64,000 nt of DNA from contig JAGXFR010000022.1 in the NCBI GenBank assembly GCA_024637155.1, positions 1-64,000 of the forward strand. The letters run 5' to 3'. Source of the DNA: Burkholderiaceae bacterium (GTDB lineage: Bacteria; Pseudomonadota; Gammaproteobacteria; Burkholderiales; Burkholderiaceae_E). The translations under genes and the position numbers were made by a program. Below, in pieces: positions 10,979 to 21,140 of this stretch (position 1 is its first letter; each line of letters begins with the position of its first letter). The notes under the pieces were generated by a model, which saw only the letters and a program-made list of their open reading frames with translations, searched no databases and was not told where the DNA came from.

Positions 10979-11815
10979 TCAGAGCCGGCACTCGTTGGCG
11001 AGTTGACGTCCGCTGCGCGTGTCGAGCAGCATGGCCTTGGCCGGAATCACGATCCACACGAAGCCGCTCGCGGCGTCCTCGAAGCGCAGCGCGCCGGTGC
11101 GGGCTTCGACCGCCGCCAACGTGTAATCCTTGCGGGACCACTGGAGCGTGATCGTGCGGCGATCGGTGGTGATCTCCCTGACATGCACGCTGCGGCCGAG
11201 TTCGCACTTGTAGACACCCGCATGGAAGGCGATCACGAACGGAACGTCTGCGGCGGGCGGCGGGGCCGCAACGGGGCCCGTCGGCGGGACGACGCCGATG
11301 CCCGGCGGGGCGCCGATGCCCAGTCCCGGTGGCGGCGCCACGGTGGCGGCCGGGGCCGGGGTCACCGCCGGTGCGGGGGTGCCGAAGGCCGGGACCACAG
11401 CCGGTGCGGCGGAGCCGAGGGCTGGGGCCGGGGCGATCGCGGGCGCACTCGGGGTCGCGCTCGGGGTCGCGCTCGGGGGCACCGGGGGGGTGGGCGGCTC
11501 CGGCGCCGGTATTGCCGCGGGGGGGGTGAACGGTTCCGGCGGCGGCGCCGGCGCCGCCGCGACGGGGCCGGTGATCACCGGCGGCGGCACGGAGGCAGGG
11601 GCCGATTCGACCGGATTCGGCAGGGACGCCGCCGCGCTCGGCGTGACGCCCGGGCCCGTTGGAGTGGCCTCCGCAGGCGTACCCGGGAAGGGAAAGGGGA
11701 ACTGGGCACAACCCGAGAGCAGCGCGGCGGCCGTGAACGCCAGCGCGGCACCCGTTCGCCCGACGAGCGTCCGGGCATTTCTCGTGCGCGCTCCGCGCTC
11801 CAATCCTGTCGTCAA
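10979..11815 (-). CDS. Pro/Ala-rich lipoprotein with MliC-like C-terminal domain
   Basis: A 278-residue putative outer-membrane lipoprotein. A signal peptide ends in the lipobox LLSGC (Cys near residue 36). About 150 residues of low-complexity Pro/Ala/Thr sequence follow, including Ser-Ala-Thr-Pro repeats, forming an extended linker. The last 85 residues look like an MliC (membrane-bound c-type lysozyme inhibitor) domain: a first Cys in AGVYKCELG, then the region [20 protein letters not shown], a SG-like turn, and a final Cys four residues from the end, able to form the domain's disulfide. The reading frame begins with TTG at 11815 after GGGAGCAGGGAT. Inhibition of host or environmental lysozyme is a family inference; the long linker would reach across the periplasm or cell wall. 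Confidence 0.68.
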   Translation of the reverse strand: MTTGLERGARTRNARTLVGRTGAALAFTAAALLSGCAQFPFPFPGTPAEATPTGPGVTPSAAASLPNPVESAPASVPPPVITGPVAAAPAPPPEPFTPPAAIPAPEPPTPPVPPSATPSATPSAPAIAPAPALGSAAPAVVPAFGTPAPAVTPAPAATVAPPPGLGIGAPPGIGVVPPTGPVAAPPPAADVPFVIAFHAGVYKCELGRSVHVREITTDRRTITLQWSRKDYTLAAVEARTGALRFEDAASGFVWIVIPAKAMLLDTRSGRQLANECRL

Positions 11816-11874
11816 ATCCCTGCTCCCTGTGGTGCGGCGCGCGGCGCCGGGTGCGTCATGCCGGGTCGCTCATG

Positions 11875-12771
11875 TCACCGCGGCTTGGCGAACAGCGCGT
11901 CGAGCTTCCTCTCGTATTCCCAGTAGTCGATCGCATCGTACAGTTCCTGGCGCGTCTGCATGCGATCGACCACGGCGCGCTGAGTGCCTTCGCCGCGCAG
12001 CGTCCGGTACACCAATTGCGCCGCCTTGTTCATCGCCCGAAACGCGGAAAGCGGATAGAGTGCCATCGCCACATCGACGGAGCGCAGTTCCTCCACCGTG
12101 AACAAGGGCGTAGCGCCGAACTCGGTGATGTTGGCGAGGACCGGCGCCTGGGTCGCCTCGGCGAACTGCCGATACATCCCCAACTCGGTCACCGCCTCGG
12201 GGAAGACGCCGTCGGCGCCGGCGGCAACGCAGGCGCGAGCGCGCTCGATCGCGGGCTCGAGTCCTTCGACCGCGAGCGCGTCTGTGCGCGCAATGATGAA
12301 GAAGCCCGGATCGGTGCGCGCGTCGACCGCTGCCTTGATCCGGTCGACCATCTCCGGTTGGCTGACGATCTCCTTGCCGGGTCGGTGCCCGCAGCGTTTG
12401 GCCTCGACCTGGTCCTCGATGTGGAGCGCCGCCGCGCCGAACTTGATCAGCGAGCGGACCGTGCGGGCCACATTGAACGCCGACGCACCAAAGCCGGTGT
12501 CGACGTCCACCAGCAGCGGGAGTTCGCAGACGTCGGTGATCCGGCGCACGTCGGTGAGCACGTCATCGAGGGTCGAGATGCCGAGGTCGGGAAGTCCGAG
12601 CGATCCGGCGGCAACCCCGCCGCCGGAGAGATAGATCGCGCGAAAGCCGGCTCGCTGGGCGAGCAGGGCATGGTTTGCATTGATTGCGCCGGGAATCTGC
12701 AGCGGCCGCTCGGCCGCCAACGCCGCACGAAATCGGTTCCCTGCGCTCTCGGTCATGGGGTCGCCGGCCAT
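11875..12771 (-). CDS. prpB: methylisocitrate lyase PrpB
   Basis: Methylisocitrate lyase of the isocitrate lyase/PEP mutase superfamily, cleaving 2-methylisocitrate to pyruvate and succinate in propionate breakdown. It has 298 residues (293 from the second ATG at 12756). Visible motifs are [17 protein letters not shown], metal-binding [29 protein letters not shown] with the catalytic KRCGH loop, and [14 protein letters not shown]. The rest of the prp operon (prpC, prpD or acnD) is not adjacent, so it may act with enzymes encoded elsewhere or with AcnA, two genes away. No strong RBS precedes either ATG. Confidence 0.93.
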   Translation of the reverse strand: MAGDPMTESAGNRFRAALAAERPLQIPGAINANHALLAQRAGFRAIYLSGGGVAAGSLGLPDLGISTLDDVLTDVRRITDVCELPLLVDVDTGFGASAFNVARTVRSLIKFGAAALHIEDQVEAKRCGHRPGKEIVSQPEMVDRIKAAVDARTDPGFFIIARTDALAVEGLEPAIERARACVAAGADGVFPEAVTELGMYRQFAEATQAPVLANITEFGATPLFTVEELRSVDVAMALYPLSAFRAMNKAAQLVYRTLRGEGTQRAVVDRMQTRQELYDAIDYWEYERKLDALFAKPR

Positions 12772-12823
12772 CCGGCAGAGAATACGCCAAACGCCGTCGG
12801 TGCGGCGACTCGCCGGCGTTGAT

Positions 12824-12904
12824 CCGACCGGCGGCCCCGCAGGCCCGCCGGTCGGGTGATCGTGAAGCGGAATCCGCGCGCCCGCCGGCGTACCGGCGGG
12901 GCGC
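12824..12904 (-). terminator. hairpin pair downstream of mdh
   Basis: Directly after the mdh stop is an imperfect GC-rich hairpin (about 12878-12904), then a perfect 11-bp stem CCGACCGGCGG/CCGCCGGTCGG (12824-12834/12845-12855). No T tract follows either on the minus strand, so termination, if any, would be Rho-dependent. The stems may instead protect the mRNA 3' end. Confidence 0.35.
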
Positions 12905-12909
12905 CCAAA

Positions 12910-13893
12910 TCACCCGAGCAGCGCAGCGACGGCGTCACGCTCGCCGAGCAGTTCTTGCAAGGTGGCGTCCATGCGGGCACGCGAGGCCGCGTCGATATCG
13001 AGGTCTTGCACCAACTGGTATTCCCCCTTGGCGCAGGTGACCGGGAAACCGTAGATGATCCCTTCGGGGATGCCGTAGGAACCGTCCGAGGGAATGCCCA
13101 TCGTCACCCACTTGCCGCTGGTGCCGAGAACCCAGTCGTGCATGTGGTCGATCGCCGCGCTGGCCGCCGAGGCAGCCGAGGACGCGCCGCGCGCTTCGAT
13201 GATCGCCGCGCCGCGCTTGCCGACGGTGGGCATGAACACGTCGTTGTTCCAGACCTCGTCGTTGATCATCGCCTTGACGGGTTGCCCGCCAGCCGTGGCG
13301 AATCGATAGTCGGGGTACATCGTCGGGGAGTGGTTTCCCCAGACCGCGATCTTCTCGAAGGAATCCACCGGCTTGCCCGTCTTGGCGGCAAGTTGCGAAA
13401 GCGTGCGGTTGTGGTCGAGGCGCAGCATCGCCGTGAAGTTCTTCGCCGGCAGGCTCGGCGCCGATTTCATCGCGATGTAGGCGTTCGTGTTGGCCGGGTT
13501 GCCGACCACGAGAACCTTGCAGTCACGGCTGGCGACGGCGTCGAGCGCCTTGCCCTGGACGGTGAAGATCGCGCCGTTGGCCTCGAGCAGGTCCTTGCGT
13601 TCCATGCCCTTGGAGCGGGGGCGCGCGCCGACCAGCACGGCGTAGTCGGCATCCTTGAAGGCGACCATCGGGTCGGAACTGACCGAGACGCCCTGGAGCA
13701 GCGGGAACGCGCAGTCGTCGAGTTCCATGACCACGCCGCGCATCGCCGGAACCTGCGCCTCGAGGTCGAGCAACTGAAGGGCGACAGGCTGGTCCTTGCC
13801 CAGCATGTCGCCGTTTGCGATCCGGAAGAGCAGGGCGTAGCCGATCTGGCCAGCGGCGCCGGTGACGGCAACGCGTTTGACAGGTTTGTTCAT
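12910..13893 (-). CDS. mdh: malate dehydrogenase
   Basis: NAD-dependent malate dehydrogenase of the bacterial/cytosolic-like family, oxidising malate to oxaloacetate. The start ATG at 13893 ([12 protein letters not shown]) follows GAGGAAGTC and gives 327 residues. The Rossmann loop is [17 protein letters not shown], the substrate arginines lie in [26 protein letters not shown] is the cofactor-side loop, and the catalytic His is in [13 protein letters not shown]. It is divergent from the gntR-sdhE-gltA unit, sharing a 212-base intergenic region with paired inverted repeats, which suggests common control of TCA genes. Confidence 0.96.
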   Translation of the reverse strand: MNKPVKRVAVTGAAGQIGYALLFRIANGDMLGKDQPVALQLLDLEAQVPAMRGVVMELDDCAFPLLQGVSVSSDPMVAFKDADYAVLVGARPRSKGMERKDLLEANGAIFTVQGKALDAVASRDCKVLVVGNPANTNAYIAMKSAPSLPAKNFTAMLRLDHNRTLSQLAAKTGKPVDSFEKIAVWGNHSPTMYPDYRFATAGGQPVKAMINDEVWNNDVFMPTVGKRGAAIIEARGASSAASAASAAIDHMHDWVLGTSGKWVTMGIPSDGSYGIPEGIIYGFPVTCAKGEYQLVQDLDIDAASRARMDATLQELLGERDAVAALLG

Positions 13894-13978
13894 GACTTCC
13901 TCGTATTGGGTAGGGCAGGACACGCGGGAAAACGAACCCTTCCGCGCAAGGCTGAAGGGCTCGACGGAAATTAAGGGT

Positions 13979-14049
13979 GAGTCTAGATAGACCCCGGGGG
14001 ACTGTCAACTGGCGTTGATCAATGTTATAAGACATAAGGCCCTAGACTC
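13979..14049. promoter_or_regulatory. inverted repeats between mdh and gntR (candidate operators)
   Basis: GAGTCTAG (13979-13986) and its exact reverse complement CTAGACTC (14042-14049) flank the control region 55 bases apart. Within it lie a palindrome GTCTA-GA-TAGAC (13981-13992), overlapping the mdh -10, and ATGT-TATAAG-ACAT (14022-14035), which is similar in style to GT/AC-bounded, TATA-centred GntR (HutC-type) operators. The adjacent GntR/UTRA protein is the natural candidate ligand. Confidence 0.45.
13980..14008 (-). promoter_or_regulatory. sigma-70-type promoter of mdh
   Basis: On the minus strand a perfect -35 TTGACA (14008-14003) is followed after 17 bases by TAGACT (13985-13980, four of six matches to TATAAT). 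It would start mdh transcription with a leader of roughly 80 bases. Confidence 0.6.
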
Positions 14050-14105
14050 GGGGCGCGCGACATGATTCAATGAGGCGATAAACTGACGGAGCAAGCGGAA
14101 AAGCG

Positions 14106-14876
14106 ATGAGCAACCAGGCTCCCCCCAACGAAGGATCCATGGCTTCGGCAAGCAGCGACGTGCCGACCTTCGCGCCCCTGTACCGGCAGATTCGGGCGCT
14201 GATCCTGCGCAGTCTTAAGGAAGGCGAGTGGCGGCCGGGGGACATGATCCCCAGCGAGACCGAACTGGCGACGCGTTTCGGGGTCAGTCAGGGCACGGCA
14301 CGCCGCGCGATCGACGAACTGGCGGCCGAGAACGTGCTGGTGCGCCGGCAGGGGCGCGGCACCTTCGTGGCGTCGCACCTGCAGAGGGTGAACCAATTTC
14401 GCTTCCTGAAATTGCGTCCCGATGGCGGCGATCTGGAGCCCTTCAGCGGGAAGGTCATCGAGTGCCGCCGCACGCGCCCCCCGGCATCCCTGGCGCGCCA
14501 GCTGCGGCTGCGCCCCGGCGAGGCCGCAATCCTGACCCGGCGGATCCTGCAATTCGGTCCGGAGGACACGGTTCTCGACGAGATCTGGCTTCCGGCAGAG
14601 CGTTTCAAGGGCTTCAGCGCCGAAGGTTTCGAAAGCTACCAGGGGCTGCTCTACGGTTATCTGGAAGCCGAGTTCGGCGTGCAGATGCTGCGCGCCGAAG
14701 AACGCCTCAAGGCGGTTCTGGCGCAACCCGAACAGGCCGGGCCGCTCGGCATCGCCGTGGGCGCCCCGCTGCTGCAGGTCGAACGCGTTTCGTTCACCTA
14801 CGACGAACAGCCGGTCGAGGTGCGGCGCGGCTTCTACGTGACGACCCGTCACCACTACTTCAACCAGCTCGGTTGA
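14106..14876 (+). CDS. GntR family (HutC/UTRA) transcriptional regulator
   Basis: A 256-residue repressor-type regulator. A winged helix-turn-helix occupies about residues 20-85 (LYRQIRALILRSLKEGEWRPGD, SETELATRFGVSQGTARRAI, QGRGTFVASH), followed by a UTRA ligand-binding domain (about 95-250, ending RRGFYVTTRHHYFNQLG). Regulators of this type head the succinate dehydrogenase/citrate synthase gene block in many betaproteobacteria, and this one lies between mdh and sdhE-gltA. Control of TCA genes by a small organic acid is therefore plausible but not shown. The ATG at 14106 follows GGAGCAAGCGGAAAAGCG. Confidence 0.88.
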   Translation: MSNQAPPNEGSMASASSDVPTFAPLYRQIRALILRSLKEGEWRPGDMIPSETELATRFGVSQGTARRAIDELAAENVLVRRQGRGTFVASHLQRVNQFRFLKLRPDGGDLEPFSGKVIECRRTRPPASLARQLRLRPGEAAILTRRILQFGPEDTVLDEIWLPAERFKGFSAEGFESYQGLLYGYLEAEFGVQMLRAEERLKAVLAQPEQAGPLGIAVGAPLLQVERVSFTYDEQPVEVRRGFYVTTRHHYFNQLG

Positions 14877-14913
14877 GCGTGCGACGGTGCCACGGATTGT
14901 GACAGCGAGCGCC

Positions 14914-15204
14914 ATGGCGGCCGACGAAATGGCCGGCGGATCCGGGGCAGCGGACCTGGCGGTGCGGCGACAGCGCCTGCGCTGGCGGGCACGGCGCGGA
15001 CTGCTGGAGAACGACATCGTTCTCGAGCGTTTTCTCGATGCCCATCAGGAAAGTCTCGACGAGCAGGAGATCGCCGGGCTCGAACGGCTGCTTGAACAAG
15101 GTGACAAGGATTTGTTTGAACTGATTCGTGGGCATGCGCAGTTGAATCCGGAACTCGACGATTCGGCGACACGACGCGTACTCGCGATGCTCCAGGAGAC
15201 CTGA
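14914..15204 (+). CDS. sdhE: FAD assembly factor SdhE (succinate dehydrogenase assembly factor 2)
   Basis: A small protein that promotes covalent FAD attachment to the flavoprotein subunit of succinate dehydrogenase. The family motif is seen as WRARRGLLENDIVLERF (the RGxxE core), followed by the helical region ending in ARRVLAMLQET-like sequence. From the ATG at 14914 it has 96 residues, close to the usual 85-95. A GTG at 14887 would add nine residues, and an ATG at 14929 is also possible. It begins about 40 bases after the regulator gene. Its client genes sdhCDAB, normally just upstream, are absent from this window. Confidence 0.85.
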   Translation: MAADEMAGGSGAADLAVRRQRLRWRARRGLLENDIVLERFLDAHQESLDEQEIAGLERLLEQGDKDLFELIRGHAQLNPELDDSATRRVLAMLQET

Positions 15205-15209
15205 TCGCG

Positions 15210-15233
15210 GTTTCGCCGCTGGGGGGGCGAAAC
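15210..15233 (+). promoter_or_regulatory. hairpin between sdhE and gltA
   Basis: A perfect 8-bp stem GTTTCGCC/GGCGAAAC with an 8-base loop lies just after the sdhE stop. It is not followed by a T tract. It could be an mRNA processing or pausing element that separates sdhE from gltA expression. Confidence 0.35.
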
Positions 15234-15281
15234 ATACGCATGCCGATCCATCCCCGTTGACAAGGAAGAGAGGAACAGACG

Positions 15282-16589
15282 ATGAAAAGCGAACATAAGG
15301 CAACACTCTCGTTCAGTGATGGCAGCCCGTCGGTCGAAATGCCGATCTACAAGGGAACCGTCGGACCGGACGTGATCGACATCCGCAAGATCTACGGGCA
15401 AACGGGCAAGTTCACCTTCGACCCGGGCTTCATGTCGACCGCGGCTTGCGAGTCCAAGATCACCTACATCGATGGCGACAAGGGCGAACTGGTGTATCGG
15501 GGCTACCCGATCGAGATCCTCGCCGCGAACTGCGACCATCTCGAGGTCTGCTACCTGCTGCTCTACGGCGAGTTGCCCACGGCTGCGCAGCGAGAGCGCT
15601 TCGAGGAATCGGTCAAGGGTCACTCGATGGTGCACGAGCAGATGCACTTCTTTCTGCGGGGTTTCCGTCGTGACGCGCACCCGATGGCCGTGCTGGTGGC
15701 CGTGATCGGCGCGCTCGCGGCGTTCTATCACGACTCGCTCGACATCGATGATCCGGAATCGCGGCGCATCTCGGCGGTGCGCGTGATCGCCAAGATTCCG
15801 ACGCTGATGGCGATGGCCTACAAGTATTCGGTCGGCCAGCCCTTCCGCTATCCGCAGAAGAACCTTTCGTTTGCCGCCAACATCATGCAGATGATGTTCG
15901 GCATGCCCACCGAGCCCTACGAACCCAACGAAGTGCTGGTGCGCGCGCTGGATCGAATCCTGATCCTGCACGCTGATCACGAGCAGAATGCGTCCACCTC
16001 CACGGTGCGCCTGGCCGGCTCCTCGGGTGCGAACCCGTTCGCGTGCATCTCCGCCGGCATCTCGACGCTGTGGGGACCTGCGCACGGCGGCGCCAACGAG
16101 GCTTGCCTGGTGATGTTGCAGAACCTGCAGAAACAGGGCGGCGTCTCGAAGATCGGCGAGTTCATCACGAAGGTGAAGGACAAGGACTCCGGCGTCAAGC
16201 TGATGGGCTTTGGCCACCGCGTTTACAAGAACTACGATCCGCGCGCCAAGCTGATGCGCGAGACCTGCCACGAAGTGCTCACCGAGCTGGGCCTGCACGA
16301 CGATCCGTTGTTTGCGATCGCGATGAAGCTCGAGCAGATCGCGCTCGAAGACGACTACTTTGTGTCACGCAAGCTCTACCCGAACGTCGACTACTACTCG
16401 GGCATCGTCCAGAAGGCGATGGGCATCCCGGTGTCGATGTTCACGTGCATGTTTGCGGTCTCGCGCACGGTGGGCTGGATTTCGCAATGGAACGAGATGA
16501 TCTCGGAACCCGACCAGAAGATCGGCCGGCCGCGCCAGCTCTATACGGGCTACCCGACCCGCGAGTTCATCCCGGTCAAGAAGCGCTGA
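15282..16589 (+). CDS. gltA: citrate synthase
   Basis: Type II (hexameric, NADH-sensitive class) citrate synthase, condensing acetyl-CoA and oxaloacetate. It has 435 residues. Catalytic motifs are [26 protein letters not shown] and the aspartate in [10 protein letters not shown], with [19 protein letters not shown] around the active site. The ATG at 15282 follows AAGGAAGAGAGGAACAGACG. It ends at a strong intrinsic terminator, so the sucA operon downstream has its own start. Confidence 0.97.
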   Translation: MKSEHKATLSFSDGSPSVEMPIYKGTVGPDVIDIRKIYGQTGKFTFDPGFMSTAACESKITYIDGDKGELVYRGYPIEILAANCDHLEVCYLLLYGELPTAAQRERFEESVKGHSMVHEQMHFFLRGFRRDAHPMAVLVAVIGALAAFYHDSLDIDDPESRRISAVRVIAKIPTLMAMAYKYSVGQPFRYPQKNLSFAANIMQMMFGMPTEPYEPNEVLVRALDRILILHADHEQNASTSTVRLAGSSGANPFACISAGISTLWGPAHGGANEACLVMLQNLQKQGGVSKIGEFITKVKDKDSGVKLMGFGHRVYKNYDPRAKLMRETCHEVLTELGLHDDPLFAIAMKLEQIALEDDYFVSRKLYPNVDYYSGIVQKAMGIPVSMFTCMFAVSRTVGWISQWNEMISEPDQKIGRPRQLYTGYPTREFIPVKKR

Positions 16590-16632
16590 TTCATTGAGGT
16601 AGCGGGCGTGCGCGGCCCCCTGCGCGCGCCTC

Positions 16633-16668
16633 ACGCACCCCGGGACGATGCTCTCGGGGTGCGTTTTT
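16633..16668 (+). terminator. intrinsic terminator of gltA
   Basis: A perfect stem ACGCACCCCG/CGGGGTGCGT (16633-16642/16655-16664) runs directly into TTTTT (16664-16668). This is the clearest intrinsic terminator on the plus strand in the window. Confidence 0.9.
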
Positions 16669-16739
16669 CGTTGGCCGCTCGCGTCGCGGTGGAGCTTGGC
16701 CCGATTCGCGGGTATGCTTGAGGCTGAGCCGAACTGCCT

Positions 16740-16878
16740 ATGACCTGACCCGCACTCATTCCCACTCTCTGATCGCGGACTGCGCTGCCGAAAACCGGCT
16801 GGCGGTCTGTGGAGCCCACCCCGGGGTGGATCTCCAGGCATCTTCGACGAGAAACTCGTTCTGAAAGGTGAAGCGCAC
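16740..16878 (+). ncRNA. structured 5' leader of sucA (candidate sucA RNA motif)
   Basis: The bases before sucA contain nested stems. TGGAG/CTCCA (16810-16814/16832-16836) encloses the palindrome CCACCCCGGGGTGG (16816-16829), and ACGAG-AAA-CTCGT (16847-16859) lies just upstream of the AAAGG ribosome site (16864-16868). A conserved sucA RNA motif is known immediately upstream of sucA in Burkholderiales, and position and structure fit. The match to its consensus could not be tested here. Such a leader would control ribosome access to sucA. Confidence 0.45.
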
Positions 16879-19746
16879 ATGATGAAGACCTTCGCGTCGA
16901 ACTCGTATTTGTTCGGCGGCAACGCCCCGTTCATCGAAGAACTCTACGAGAGTTATCTGCAGGATCCGGGCTCGGTCGACGAGACCTGGCGGCAGTACTT
17001 CGACAACATGCAGCTGGTGCCGGCCTCGAATGGGAATCCGCAGACCCGTGACGTGCCCCATGAGCCGATCACACGCTCGTTCGCCGAGCGTGCCCGCGAG
17101 GGGACCCTGCGTCCCCGGGTGGTGGGCGGCGACGCGGCGGCCGCGCGCAAGCAGGTCTTCGTTCAGCAGCTGGTCTCGCTGCATCGGCACCTCGGAAGCC
17201 AGTGGGCGGATCTGGATCCCCTGAAGCGGCGCGAGCGTCCCGCGATCCCGGAACTCGACCCGGCCTTCTACGACTTCACCGAGGGCGACCAGGCGCACAT
17301 CTATTCGGCGGCGGGAACTTTCCTGGGCTTCGAGGCGGCGTCGCTGCGCGACATCATGCGGGCGCTGCGCGAGACCTACTGCGGAACGATCGGCGTCGAG
17401 TTCATGTACATGAGCGATCCGGCACAGAAGCGCTGGATGCAGGAGCGCCTCGAAGGGACGCGCTCGCAGCCCGAGTTCGATCCGCAGAAGAAAAAGCAGA
17501 TCCTGGCGCGCCTGACGGCGGCCGAGGGAATCGAGAAATACCTGCACACCAAGTATGTGGGGCAGAAACGCTTCTCGCTCGAGGGCGGCGAGAGCTTCAT
17601 CCCGGCGCTCGACGAGGTGATCGAGCGTTCCGGCGCGCTGGGTGTGCAGGAGATCGTCATCGGGATGGCGCATCGCGGACGGCTCAACGTGCTCGTCAAC
17701 ACGCTGGGCAAGAGTCCGAAGGACCTGTTCGCGGAGTTCGAGGGACGGCACGCGGCCGACCTGCCCAGCGGCGACGTCAAGTACCACAAGGGCTACTCCA
17801 GCGATGTCTCGACCCCCTCGGGTCCGGTCCACCTGACGCTTGCGTTCAACCCGTCGCACCTGGAGATCGTCAATCCGGTGGTGGAGGGTTCGGTCAAGGC
17901 GCGTCAGGATCGCCGCGGCGACACCGACGGGGTGCAGGTGCTGCCGGTGCTCGTGCACGGTGACGCCGCGTTCGCCGGACAGGGCGTCGTGATGGAGACG
18001 CTCAACATGGCGCTCACGCGCGGCTACGGCACGGGCGGGACCGTGCACATCGTCATCAACAACCAGATCGGCTTCACCACCTCGGACCCGCGCGACAAGG
18101 GCTCGACCATCTACTGCACCGACGTGGTCAAGATGATCGAGGCGCCGGTGCTGCATGTGAACGGCGACGATCCCGAGGCCGTCGTGTTCGCCGCGCAGAT
18201 CGCCGTGGACTTCCGCACGAAATTCCGCAAGGACGTGGTGCTCGACATCGTCTGCTATCGCCGGCTCGGGCACAACGAGCAGGACACCCCCGCGCTCACG
18301 CAGCCGCTGATGTACAAGCGCATCGCGGCGCTGCCCACCACACGGCTGCTCTACGCCCAGAAGCTCGTCGGTCAGGGCATCATCGACGAGGGGGATGGCG
18401 ATGCGATGGCGCTGGCCTTCCGCGCGGCGATGGACTCGGGCACGCACAACTCGGGGCCGGTGCTCTCGAACTTCAAGAGCAAGTACGCGAGCGACTGGAA
18501 GCCGTACCTGAACCGCAAGTGGACGGATCCGGCGGACACCTCGGTTCCGCTCGCGGAACTCAAGCGCATCGGTGCGCGGATCACAACGGTCCCCGATACG
18601 CTGCGTGTGCACCCGATCGTCGAGAAAGTCATCGCGGAACGTGCAGCGATGGCGCGCGGCGAGGTGCCGCTGGACTGGGGGATGGGCGAGCACATGGCGT
18701 TTGCGACCCTGCTCGCCAACGGCTACGCGATCCGGCTCTCGGGACAGGACTCGGCGCGCGGCACGTTCTCGCATCGCCACGCGGTGCTGCACGACCAGGA
18801 CCGCGAGGAGTGGGGCGTCGGCAAGTACATCCCGCTCGAACACGTATCGGAGAGCCAGGGCCACTTCAACGTGATCGATTCGGTGCTCTCCGAGGAGGCG
18901 GTGCTCGGCTTCGAGTACGGCTATTCGACCGCAGAGCCCGACACGCTGGTGATCTGGGAGGCGCAGTTCGGCGACTTCGTCAACGGGGCGCAGGTCGTCA
19001 TCGATCAGTTCATTTCGTCGGGCGAGACCAAGTGGGGCCGCATCTCCGGGCTGACGCTGCTGCTCCCGCACGGCTACGAGGGACAGGGGCCCGAGCACTC
19101 GTCGGCGCGCCTCGAGCGCTTCCTGCAGCTGTGCGCGGAGAACAACATGCAGGTGTGCCAGCCGAGCACCGCGGCGCAGTGCTTCCACATGCTGCGTCGG
19201 CAGATGATCCGGCAGTATCGCAAGCCGCTCGTGGTGATGTCGCCCAAGTCCCTGCTGCGCAACAAGGCCGCGGCCTCGCCGCTCGAGCAGTTCGCGCGGG
19301 GCGGGTTCCAGAACGTGATTGGGGAGATCGATCCGTCGATCCAGGCCGAGAAGGTCACGCGGGTCGTGGCCTGTTCCGGCAAGGTCTACTACGAGCTGGC
19401 TGCCGGGCGCCTCGAACTCGAAACCCAGAATGTCGCGCTGCTGCGCCTCGAGCAACTCTATCCGTTCCCGCACAAGGCCTTCGAGGCCGAACTGCGCAAG
19501 TTCCCGAAGGCACAGCAGATCGTCTGGTGCCAGGACGAACCGCAAAACCAGGGCGCGTGGTTCTATGTCCAGCACCACATCGCCGAAATGCTGTCTTCCG
19601 ACCAGCGCCTGAGCTATTCGGGCCGCCTCGCGGCGGCGTCACCTGCGGTTGGCTACTACGAAAAACACTTCGCACAGCAGCGCGACCTGATCGCCGACGC
19701 GCTCGGCGAGGGCAAGCGCAAGGCGAAGAAGAAGAAGGCTTCCTGA
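16879..19746 (+). CDS. sucA: 2-oxoglutarate dehydrogenase E1 component
   Basis: Thiamine-diphosphate-dependent E1 subunit (also called OdhA) of the 2-oxoglutarate dehydrogenase complex, decarboxylating 2-oxoglutarate and passing the succinyl group to E2. It has 955 residues, the normal length. Visible parts are the N-terminal [20 protein letters not shown] segment, the thiamine-site motifs [20 protein letters not shown] and [47 protein letters not shown] and the transketolase-like [20 protein letters not shown]. Start codons at 16879 and 16882 are adjacent. It is the first gene of a sucA-sucB-lpdA operon encoding all three enzymes. Confidence 0.97.
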   Translation: MMKTFASNSYLFGGNAPFIEELYESYLQDPGSVDETWRQYFDNMQLVPASNGNPQTRDVPHEPITRSFAERAREGTLRPRVVGGDAAAARKQVFVQQLVSLHRHLGSQWADLDPLKRRERPAIPELDPAFYDFTEGDQAHIYSAAGTFLGFEAASLRDIMRALRETYCGTIGVEFMYMSDPAQKRWMQERLEGTRSQPEFDPQKKKQILARLTAAEGIEKYLHTKYVGQKRFSLEGGESFIPALDEVIERSGALGVQEIVIGMAHRGRLNVLVNTLGKSPKDLFAEFEGRHAADLPSGDVKYHKGYSSDVSTPSGPVHLTLAFNPSHLEIVNPVVEGSVKARQDRRGDTDGVQVLPVLVHGDAAFAGQGVVMETLNMALTRGYGTGGTVHIVINNQIGFTTSDPRDKGSTIYCTDVVKMIEAPVLHVNGDDPEAVVFAAQIAVDFRTKFRKDVVLDIVCYRRLGHNEQDTPALTQPLMYKRIAALPTTRLLYAQKLVGQGIIDEGDGDAMALAFRAAMDSGTHNSGPVLSNFKSKYASDWKPYLNRKWTDPADTSVPLAELKRIGARITTVPDTLRVHPIVEKVIAERAAMARGEVPLDWGMGEHMAFATLLANGYAIRLSGQDSARGTFSHRHAVLHDQDREEWGVGKYIPLEHVSESQGHFNVIDSVLSEEAVLGFEYGYSTAEPDTLVIWEAQFGDFVNGAQVVIDQFISSGETKWGRISGLTLLLPHGYEGQGPEHSSARLERFLQLCAENNMQVCQPSTAAQCFHMLRRQMIRQYRKPLVVMSPKSLLRNKAAASPLEQFARGGFQNVIGEIDPSIQAEKVTRVVACSGKVYYELAAGRLELETQNVALLRLEQLYPFPHKAFEAELRKFPKAQQIVWCQDEPQNQGAWFYVQHHIAEMLSSDQRLSYSGRLAAASPAVGYYEKHFAQQRDLIADALGEGKRKAKKKKAS

Positions 19747-19786
19747 AGCCGCGCCGCCGCCAGAACAACATTTCCGGAGTTTCAAC

Positions 19787-21130
19787 ATGGCATTGCTTGA
19801 AGTAAAGGTTCCGCAGCTGTCCGAGTCGGTCGCCGAGGCGACCCTGCTGCAATGGCACAAGAAGGTGGGCGAGGCGGTCGCGCGCGACGAGAACCTAATC
19901 GACATCGAGACCGACAAGGTGGTGCTCGAACTCCCGGCGCCGGCGGCCGGCGTGCTGCGCGAGGTGCGCAAAGGGGACGGGTCGACGGTGGTTGCCGATG
20001 AGGTGATCGCGGTGATCGACACCGAAGGTGCACCCAAGGCTGCCGCGGCCGCGCCGGCAGCGAAACCGGCGAAGGAGGCGGCTGTGGCCGCACCGCAGCC
20101 GCCTGCCGCGGATGCGCCCGAAGCACAGTCTCCGGGCACCGGGGCCGCGCCTGCGCCGGAGGGAAGTCACGCCAAGGGTGTGGCGATGCCCGCGGCAGCG
20201 AAACTGATGGCCGACCACGGCCTCGGACCGGGCGACGTCCAGGGAACCGGGCGCGATGGCCGCATCACCAAGGGGGATGTGCTGCAGGCGATCAGCGGGG
20301 AAAAACCGGCTCCCGAGGCAGAAACCACCGCAACGCCGGCAGCTGCCCCCGCAGGCGCCGCGACGCGCCCGGCAGCCCAGGCACTGCCGCAGGTGAAGGC
20401 GCCGGTCGACGTGGGCAAGCTGCTCGAAGGGCGTCCGATGCAGCGCGTCGCGATGTCGCGGCTGCGCCAGCGGGTCGCCGAGCGCCTGCTCCAGTCGCAG
20501 TCCAGCAACGCGATCCTGACGACCTTCAACGAAGTCAACATGCAACCCACGATCGACCTGCGCAAGCGCTACCTCGAGATGTTCGAGAAGGAAAACGGGG
20601 TACGGCTGGGCTTCATGTCCTTCTTCGTCAAGGCGGTGGTGCACGCGTTGAAGAAGTTTCCGATCGTGAACGCCTCGATCGACGGCAACGACATCGTCTA
20701 CCACGGGTTCTTCGATATCGGCGTGGCGGTGGGTTCGCCACGCGGACTCGTCGTCCCGGTGATTCGCGATGCCGACCAGCTGACCTTCGCGCAGGTCGAG
20801 AAGACGATCGCCGACTTCGGCAAGCGTGCCCAGGAGGGCAAGCTGACCATAGAAGAACTCACGGGCGGAACCTTCTCGATCAGCAACGGCGGGGTGTTCG
20901 GCTCGATGCTCTCGACGCCGATCATCAACCCGCCCCAGTCAGCGATCCTCGGCATTCATGCCACCAAGGATCGTCCGGTGGCCGAGAACGGGCAGGTGGT
21001 GATCCGGCCGATGAACTATTTCGCGCTTTCCTACGACCATCGCATCGTCGATGGCCGCGAGGCGGTCCTGTTCCTGGTCGCCATCAAGGATGCGCTCGAG
21101 GATCCGGCACGCCTGATCCTGGACATATAG
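19787..21130 (+). CDS. sucB: dihydrolipoyllysine-residue succinyltransferase (E2)
   Basis: E2 core of the 2-oxoglutarate dehydrogenase complex (OdhB). Its 447 residues have the standard order: one lipoyl domain with the lipoylated lysine at K44 ([12 protein letters not shown]), an Ala/Pro-rich linker, a peripheral subunit-binding domain (about 126-165, [18 protein letters not shown] then [14 protein letters not shown]), a second linker, and the catalytic acyltransferase domain with H418 and D422 in [12 protein letters not shown]. The ATG at 19787 follows CCGGAG. It lies 40 bases after sucA. Confidence 0.97.
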   Translation: MALLEVKVPQLSESVAEATLLQWHKKVGEAVARDENLIDIETDKVVLELPAPAAGVLREVRKGDGSTVVADEVIAVIDTEGAPKAAAAAPAAKPAKEAAVAAPQPPAADAPEAQSPGTGAAPAPEGSHAKGVAMPAAAKLMADHGLGPGDVQGTGRDGRITKGDVLQAISGEKPAPEAETTATPAAAPAGAATRPAAQALPQVKAPVDVGKLLEGRPMQRVAMSRLRQRVAERLLQSQSSNAILTTFNEVNMQPTIDLRKRYLEMFEKENGVRLGFMSFFVKAVVHALKKFPIVNASIDGNDIVYHGFFDIGVAVGSPRGLVVPVIRDADQLTFAQVEKTIADFGKRAQEGKLTIEELTGGTFSISNGGVFGSMLSTPIINPPQSAILGIHATKDRPVAENGQVVIRPMNYFALSYDHRIVDGREAVLFLVAIKDALEDPARLILDI

Positions 21131-21140
21131 GGGGAAGAGA

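Noticed and set aside
16756-19578. 940-codon minus-strand frame opposite sucA
   Set aside because: Antisense shadow; sucA is unambiguous on the plus strand.
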